DNA of 64,000 nt from Cliona cf. orientalis (lineage: Eukaryota > Porifera > Demospongiae > Clionaida > Clionaidae): contig OZ005695.1 in assembly GCA_963930775.1 (NCBI GenBank), positions 4,154,001-4,218,000 of the forward strand, given 5' to 3'. Numbering within the stretch: position 1 is the first letter of the stretch; every line of letters begins with the position of its first letter. The notes under the pieces were generated by a model. That model made no database searches. It was not told where the DNA came from and was given only the letters and a program-made list of their open reading frames with translations. Positions 59,367 through 64,000 of the stretch are shown piece after piece. A program made the position numbers and the translations under genes.

Positions 59367-59685
59367 TTAAATTCACATAGCCTAAACCCAAACCCCTCGT
59401 CACTAACCCATTACTGAAACCCAACCCCCCCCCTTACTAACCTCACTAGCCGGGGGACCCCCACGCCAAATTTCACTAGGGGTCCCTATACTCCTTGTGT
59501 TTTGGGCACTCAGGGGTCCATATTTCACTTAGCTATAGGGGAATAGGCAACCCCATCCCCATATCACTAGTGACCATGATGGGGTTGGGGGTGCCCAAAA
59601 ACTGGGGGTCCCCATATTCCCTGCTACATCAGTACTCCAAGCACTAAATCTTGGGTACCGGTGCCGGTACGATAGACACAGCGTA

Positions 59686-60553
59686 AAAGGAAAGTCGACA
59701 ATAATATTGTGAACATGTAGACCTGCATGGAATCCGAATGTGTGTGGGGAGCATTGTTTGTAGCTAGTACTAAAGCCATACAAATCAAAGAATGCCGACA
59801 ACAGTTAAAATCGCTTATACCACACAACTGCCTTCCCGCAGAACGAGCCGCAGTGGATTTCAGTTGCGTTCGAATTTTCCGTGGCGTATGCTGCGTGCGC
59901 CACGGAGCGTGACCCGACGCCCACGTGTAGCTATATTATAGCAAAACAGTGCAGTACGTGCTTGATAAGGATGCTCAAAGGATGGCTACTGGAGAATTGG
60001 AGTATGTGTCTGAATAGGAAGGAATAGCTACAGAGGGTAGTGACAGTCTGACAGATGATATCGCTGCTCTACGTACCACACGATATGACTTCAGAGTCGT
60101 ATGGGAATTGCTACCCTCCTGGCTTAGCTCTCCCAAGCCCCTAGCTACTGTGACTCTATTTATTGCACTCGATTTTATGGGTTTCAACCGTTTGGTGCTT
60201 CGATTGGTCATGGTCCTCAGCGATCTCAGCCTGGCCCATCTCAACCTCCTGTGGAGGTAGACGTAAGTAAAGTCAGGCTCTTTAGTGTGCATTAAATAGA
60301 ATAATTACACACGTGTTTAAGTACATGTGATCGTGACAGGTGGTTGATCTACTGTCACCGAGCCAAATGAGTGTAGATCAGGAAACTGGATGCTAGTTTG
60401 GCTTTGAATTCTGAGATAACCTTATGATTCCTTTAATATTGTGCTCATTTCATCATAGTATTTAGTATAGTGTACATCAAGTAATTCAACCAAGGTGACT
60501 GTAGCTAACTCCGTCCCAATCACCCACTATGACTTACACAGTCAAGCTTATCA
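59686..60553. other. No gene seen
   Basis: Short frames only. A 105-codon reverse frame (59975-60292) has no recognisable motif. Confidence 0.35.
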
Positions 60554-61192
60554 ACCAAGCAAAAAAAGTCTGAATACACTGTGCTGAAGCTTGTTACTAC
60601 TCATTTCAGTTCCGTTGAGGGTTTGAAGCAAAAATTACGCCAGCTACACCCACATGTAAGGAAAAATTTTGGATACATTACTCCAGGACATGGACTCAAA
60701 GGGAAATTAAATTCAATCACAACTGAACAAGATCTGGTGGAAATGTACTATAAAACAGCATAAACGACCAGCCACTAGAGTGGCCACTAGTACATCATCA
60801 AAGCACACACCAGCTGCTAAGCGCCCTACTTGTGAGTCAACCATTGATGCTGTTCAACAACTCGTGGAGGAACTTAAAGAAAAGCATGGTTCAAAATACG
60901 CTGTTGAACGCTTAAATGCGTGGGCCCACATGATTAATATGGGCAAGCACAGCTCAAAGGATGATCCACCCGATCTACCCTTTTTCGGAAAAAAGCAAAA
61001 GCTGTGGAGTCAGTATCAGTGACACCATCAACTTCTGTTGCTGCTGACAGCCCTAGCAAGCGGGTTGGGGTGCGCACTCAATGCATTGATCAGCTAACAA
61101 AGTGGCACGATCTGTTGAAAATTAGCGGTGCGATTTCTCCGAGCCAATATGAAGAATTAAAGGATATGTCACTGGATCCCAGAAAGGAATAA
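60554..61192 (+). pseudogene. Broken PB1-like/SHOCT-like ORF
   Basis: Three frames join into one recognisable protein. Frame 1 has HFSSVEGLKQKLRQL and GYITPGHGLKGK..DLVEMYYK, a PB1-like start seen in many anthozoan and sponge predicted proteins. A shift near 60757 leads to TPAAKRPTCES..EELKEKHGSKYAVERLNAWAHM. A second shift near 61012 leads to CIDQLTKWHDLLKISGAISP+SQYEELK, a SHOCT-type ending. Two frameshifts within about 640 bp suggest a decayed gene or transposon-associated ORF. The family relation is from pattern memory and its function is not known to me. Confidence 0.5.
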
Positions 61193-61212
61193 AGCCATTC
61201 AATGGCATGCAA

Positions 61213-61323
61213 GGTACAAATTAATTAAAATCTCCAAACAATCAATATGTACAAGGTGCAAATTCAAATCTTCAAACAATCAATACATACAAGATACAAA
61301 TTCAAATCTCCACAATTGATACT
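61213..61323. repeat. Three tandem about 45-bp AT-rich repeats
   Basis: ATTCAAATCTTCAAACAATC+AATA.ATACAAG recurs about three times between the broken ORF and the transposase stop. Confidence 0.6.
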
Positions 61324-61397
61324 TAGAGTACATGTAAATACATTTGGAATACTGACATTGTGTTTGTGTACATGTATTAATTGTGTTTTTGACTGCA

Positions 61398-62237
61398 TTA
61401 TAGTACATATCCCGAGTGTGTAATCCATGATTGGCACTGGGTTGCAGTAATTGAATCAAATCCAGCTTGGATAACGTCAGTAAGGCTGACTCCACACTGC
61501 AGTAGGGTATCATGCTTTTTCAGGTAGCCCTTTATGTAACTGAATGCTTCTTCAGCAGGGTTGAGATGAAGGCTATACGGTGGCAGGAAGAATAGAAGTA
61601 TCCCAGACTGTTGGATTAGATCAACAACTTCGTGGACATGATGCACTGAGCAGTTGTCCATCACTAGAATTGAGTTGGGATTTTGACCATCATATGGCAT
61701 CATATTGGGGATGAGACTACCTCGAAGAAAGTCAAAAATTTTTTCACCATTCACAGACCCTGATACTATATCTACTGCAATGATTCCTTCTGCTGATAAT
61801 GCTGCAATTGCATTCACTCTTTGTCCTCTAGCTAACAACCTGTGCGACACTGGTGTTGTGCCTCGGATAGCATATCCATACTTCCTTACGTGATCACGTT
61901 TATCACTACCTGTCTCATCCACCCAAACAAATTGATTCCTAGAAGAGACAGAGCACTGGGCCATAAAGGCACCACAAAGTGCGTTGCATCTTTGTAATGC
62001 AACCTGCCTGATACGCTTCCTTGTTATTCCATAGCATCTCATTATTCTGCATACGGTTGATGGTGAAACTGTTGTGCTTGTGAGATCAGCTACTTTCTGG
62101 CACAGCTCTTCAAGATAGATGCTTGGTTCATTTAAGATGATACCAATTAATATTAACTCACTATGCTCGTCTAAAGCTCTCAAATCTGGTCTTGAATCAT
62201 GTCTAATAGCTTGTATTTCACCTGTAGATTCAAATTG
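61398..62237 (-). CDS. IS630/Tc1-type DDE transposase, probably 5'-truncated
   Basis: About 280 codons without a stop. The N-terminal part is a winged-helix-type DNA-binding region (VSPSTVCRIMRCYGITRKRI). The catalytic triad is visible: D in VWVDETG, D in ILVMDNCSVHH, and E in HLNPAEEAF with 34 residues between the last two (DD34E), as in IS630-Tc1-mariner. Upstream of 62237 the open frame continues for 35 codons, but that stretch is antisense SPHK exon 2, so the natural N-terminus is lost or fused. The catalytic region looks intact. Terminal repeats were not found. Confidence 0.75.
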   Translation of the reverse strand, partial: QFESTGEIQAIRHDSRPDLRALDEHSELILIGIILNEPSIYLEELCQKVADLTSTTVSPSTVCRIMRCYGITRKRIRQVALQRCNALCGAFMAQCSVSSRNQFVWVDETGSDKRDHVRKYGYAIRGTTPVSHRLLARGQRVNAIAALSAEGIIAVDIVSGSVNGEKIFDFLRGSLIPNMMPYDGQNPNSILVMDNCSVHHVHEVVDLIQQSGILLFFLPPYSLHLNPAEEAFSYIKGYLKKHDTLLQCGVSLTDVIQAGFDSITATQCQSWITHSGYVL

Positions 62238-62476
62238 CAGTTTGATGCAGAGGCTATCTTCAAGGAGAACCTGTTTCAGGCAGTGGACTGGAAGAAGACG
62301 ATCAACCTCCAGGCTAAGAAAGTCGTCAGAAAGATCTTCCACAATGCTGATGTTAATGCACTACAATGTAGGTTATATCAATTGTGTATCCTACAATAAA
62401 TATACATATACATGCATCTGTGTATGATGGTACATGTACACTTTTTGTACTGTGGTAAGATGCGTGTACATCTCTC

Positions 62477-62497
62477 CCCCCCCCCCCCCTCTCTCTC

Positions 62498-62574
<77 letters not shown>
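62477..62574. repeat. (CT)n microsatellite with poly-C lead
   Basis: A run of C then about 85 bases of nearly pure CT in the pyrimidine tract before the pseudo-exon 3 acceptor. The functional gene has a short version (37203-37222). S- and R/E-repeat frames across it are artefacts. Confidence 0.9.
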
Positions 62575-62578
<4 letters not shown>

Positions 62579-63390
62579 TTCTTTCTACACCTTTCCATAC
62601 GCCTCTCCCACCCACCATCCTCTTTAGTGGATGAAGATGAGTCGATGTTGGTTCCCCGCCACCTGTTGGTGTTGCTCAATCCAGCTAGTAGGGCCAGGGA
62701 AGACGGTTAGTGATTTCAAACAGCACATCCAGCCTCTCTTTGACCTGGCAGAGATCAACTACAACTTGATAATCACAGGCACATGTACGATACTAGTGTC
62801 TTTTTAGTTAATTACTAGTGTACACACGCTGCATGTGCATCCTCCTGTTGCTCGTAAACTTCAAGCAAATGCTTTCACTCTCTGCTGAGCTCGAGATCCA
62901 TGACATGGCTAAATGGTTACCAACAGCTTCAACAGCATACACTTAAATCTACGGTACCAGTTCTCCATACAGTAAAAGCATAAAGCTAGTCAAAGTAATC
63001 ATACCCAGAAAGTGACCACATGCATGTGTGGGTACATGTATCATTGTATGTGCTCTAGAGAATTCTAGTTCGAATGATGTATTTACTGTTGCTCTTTAAG
63101 TAGTCAATAGTAGACATCGTATTATCCAGGAGTCACATGACTGTTTAGCATGTGACAGCTTATGAAAAAATTGGTGCCTACTGAATACGCAACTCGTGAT
63201 AATGCAACTACTTCATCCAAGTGTACATTTTGGCTACTTGGCTAAAGGAGAAGGGAGAAATAATTACCATAAAATAATTATGAATAGTTTGTGTCCAAAA
63301 ATTTTTAATATTTTGTGTGATAAATTTTCGCATTGAATAATTTTCATACAAACGACCCTGTACCGCATTATCATTAATATTGCACATAAT

Positions 63391-63811
63391 AACTAGAGCT
63401 CTGTAGAGCACATACCCCGCGCGCTCTGTAGCCACTGTAGTGTATGTAGTTATAGTACTGCAACACTCTGCGGTAGAGCTGTTTTATTAGCTGACGACCC
63501 TTTCCAACTCTAAGCTTGAGCATGCGCAGTTGCAGCAGCATGCTAAAGGAGTGGGTGTGGTCAATAAACCACAGGTATGCTGTACAGAAAATGCACGATT
63601 TGTAGCACTAGTAAGCCTTTTTGAGCAATTTGAAGCCCGTACAAACCAGTTTTTCATCGATATCTACCGATTGATTGTGCTTACAGCACGCACAGACGCC
63701 TAGAACTCGAGATATGGCGATTTTCGTGGCGATTTTCGTGCCGACGACGACAACAACGACAGACGGACAAACCGATTGCTTTACCCCTTGCGCATGCGCG
63801 CGGGGTAATTA
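63391..63811 (-). mobile_element. CCCCGCGC/CTCTAGT element, 420 bp, reverse
   Basis: It starts AACTAGAGCTCTGTAGAGCA and ends CGCATGCGCGCGGGGTAATT. It is shorter than 57454-58054 through internal deletion. GATATGGCGATTTTCGTG is duplicated inside. It lies in the SPHK pseudo-copy intron. Confidence 0.75.
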
Positions 63812-64000
63812 TATTTTCACATGTTTAATTTTTGCATAAACCAAGTCTGTCCGAAATTTTTAACAATGAAGTATTCACTCTTTACTGTATTGTGCACTTA
63901 TCCCACTCTTATCTTGATGCTACAAGTTTCCCATGTAGTGCTTTGATACTATTAATACATGTGTATTCTAAATTTAGCATAATATACACATGCACATTGT

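Larger units (their letters stand above)
56196..59681. mobile_element. 3.5 kb composite repeat bounded by inverted 24-mers
   Basis: CTGTGTCTACCGTACCGGCA+CCGG at 56196 is mirrored by CCGG+TGCCGGTACGATAGACACAG ending at 59681 (one mismatch). Inside are three or more tandem copies of the GTGTGGTCTCCTTG repeat, a CCCCGCGC element, a tRNA-like sequence and the TTAA element. It has no intact gene. Confidence 0.55.
62238..63990 (+). pseudogene. Sphingosine kinase pseudo-copy (exons 2-3 and intron 3)
   Basis: 62238-62366 matches the 3' part of SPHK exon 2, and 62629-62780 matches exon 3 with an intact-looking acceptor. One extra base in the nucleotide-binding motif (CCAGCTAGTAGGGCCAGGG instead of CCAGCTAGTGGGCCAGGG) shifts the frame to a stop. 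Intron 3 sequence follows, but 62830-63050 is inverted relative to 37440-37650. The match resumes at about 63895 (38217 in the gene) and runs off the window. Confidence 0.85.

Noticed and set aside
62353..62679. Arg/Glu- and Ser/Leu-repeat open frames on both strands
   Set aside because: They are translations of the (CT)n microsatellite and the neighbouring pseudo-exon.

Overview
This is intron-rich, AT-rich metazoan nuclear DNA, most likely from a sponge or another early-branching animal. The evidence is spliced genes with GT-AG introns, animal families (sphingosine kinase, PLD6/zucchini, Ig and fibronectin-III receptors) and a very high load of short foldback and TIR elements. Nothing looks bacterial. 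Exon models below were built by eye from splice sites, reading phase and comparison of paralogues within the window. They have no transcript support.

Layout. 0-6 kb: repeats only (pogo-like MITE, tRNA-like SINE head, nested hairpin elements, a 0.9 kb palindrome). 6.2-7.45 kb (+): receptor gene A (signal, Ig, FN3; no membrane exon found). 7.5-21 kb: repeat desert with a 1.27 kb 'hairpin of hairpins', a dead Mutator-like element with very long TIRs, a PHD-finger fragment of a transposon protease and a MITE carrying a HIRAN-like fragment. 21.2-30.7 kb (+): receptor gene B (signal, Ig, FN3, TM, tyrosine-rich tail), with an internal duplication of its tail exons. 31.5-33.6 kb: five-unit tandem array. 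34.4-35.1 kb (-): PLD6. 35.2-42.4 kb (+): sphingosine kinase in seven exons, divergent from PLD6 across about 130 bp. 42.6-50.6 kb (-): receptor gene C, tail-to-tail with sphingosine kinase. 52.1-52.6 kb: pseudo-copy of the sphingosine kinase 3' end. 52.7-54.7 kb (-): receptor gene D, tail-to-tail with that pseudo-copy. 56-59.7 kb: composite repeat block with a GC-rich TTAA-flanked element. 60.5-62.2 kb: a broken PB1/SHOCT-like ORF and an IS630/Tc1-type transposase. 62.2-64 kb: a second broken sphingosine kinase copy.

Main result. Four neighbouring genes (A-D) form one receptor family. A, B and C share Ig-FN3 modules encoded on phase-1 exons. C and D share nearly the same membrane and cytoplasmic exons, including a 28-nt exon and repeated YxEI/YxDI motifs, but D has a completely different ectodomain. 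B has its own tail with YTDI, YEDL and an SH3-type proline motif. This suggests a locally expanding set of phosphotyrosine-signalling surface receptors that swaps ectodomains by exon shuffling. The C/D duplication also carried the neighbouring sphingosine kinase end. Sphingosine kinase and PLD6 are ordinary conserved lipid-signalling and piRNA genes and act as landmarks for the duplications.
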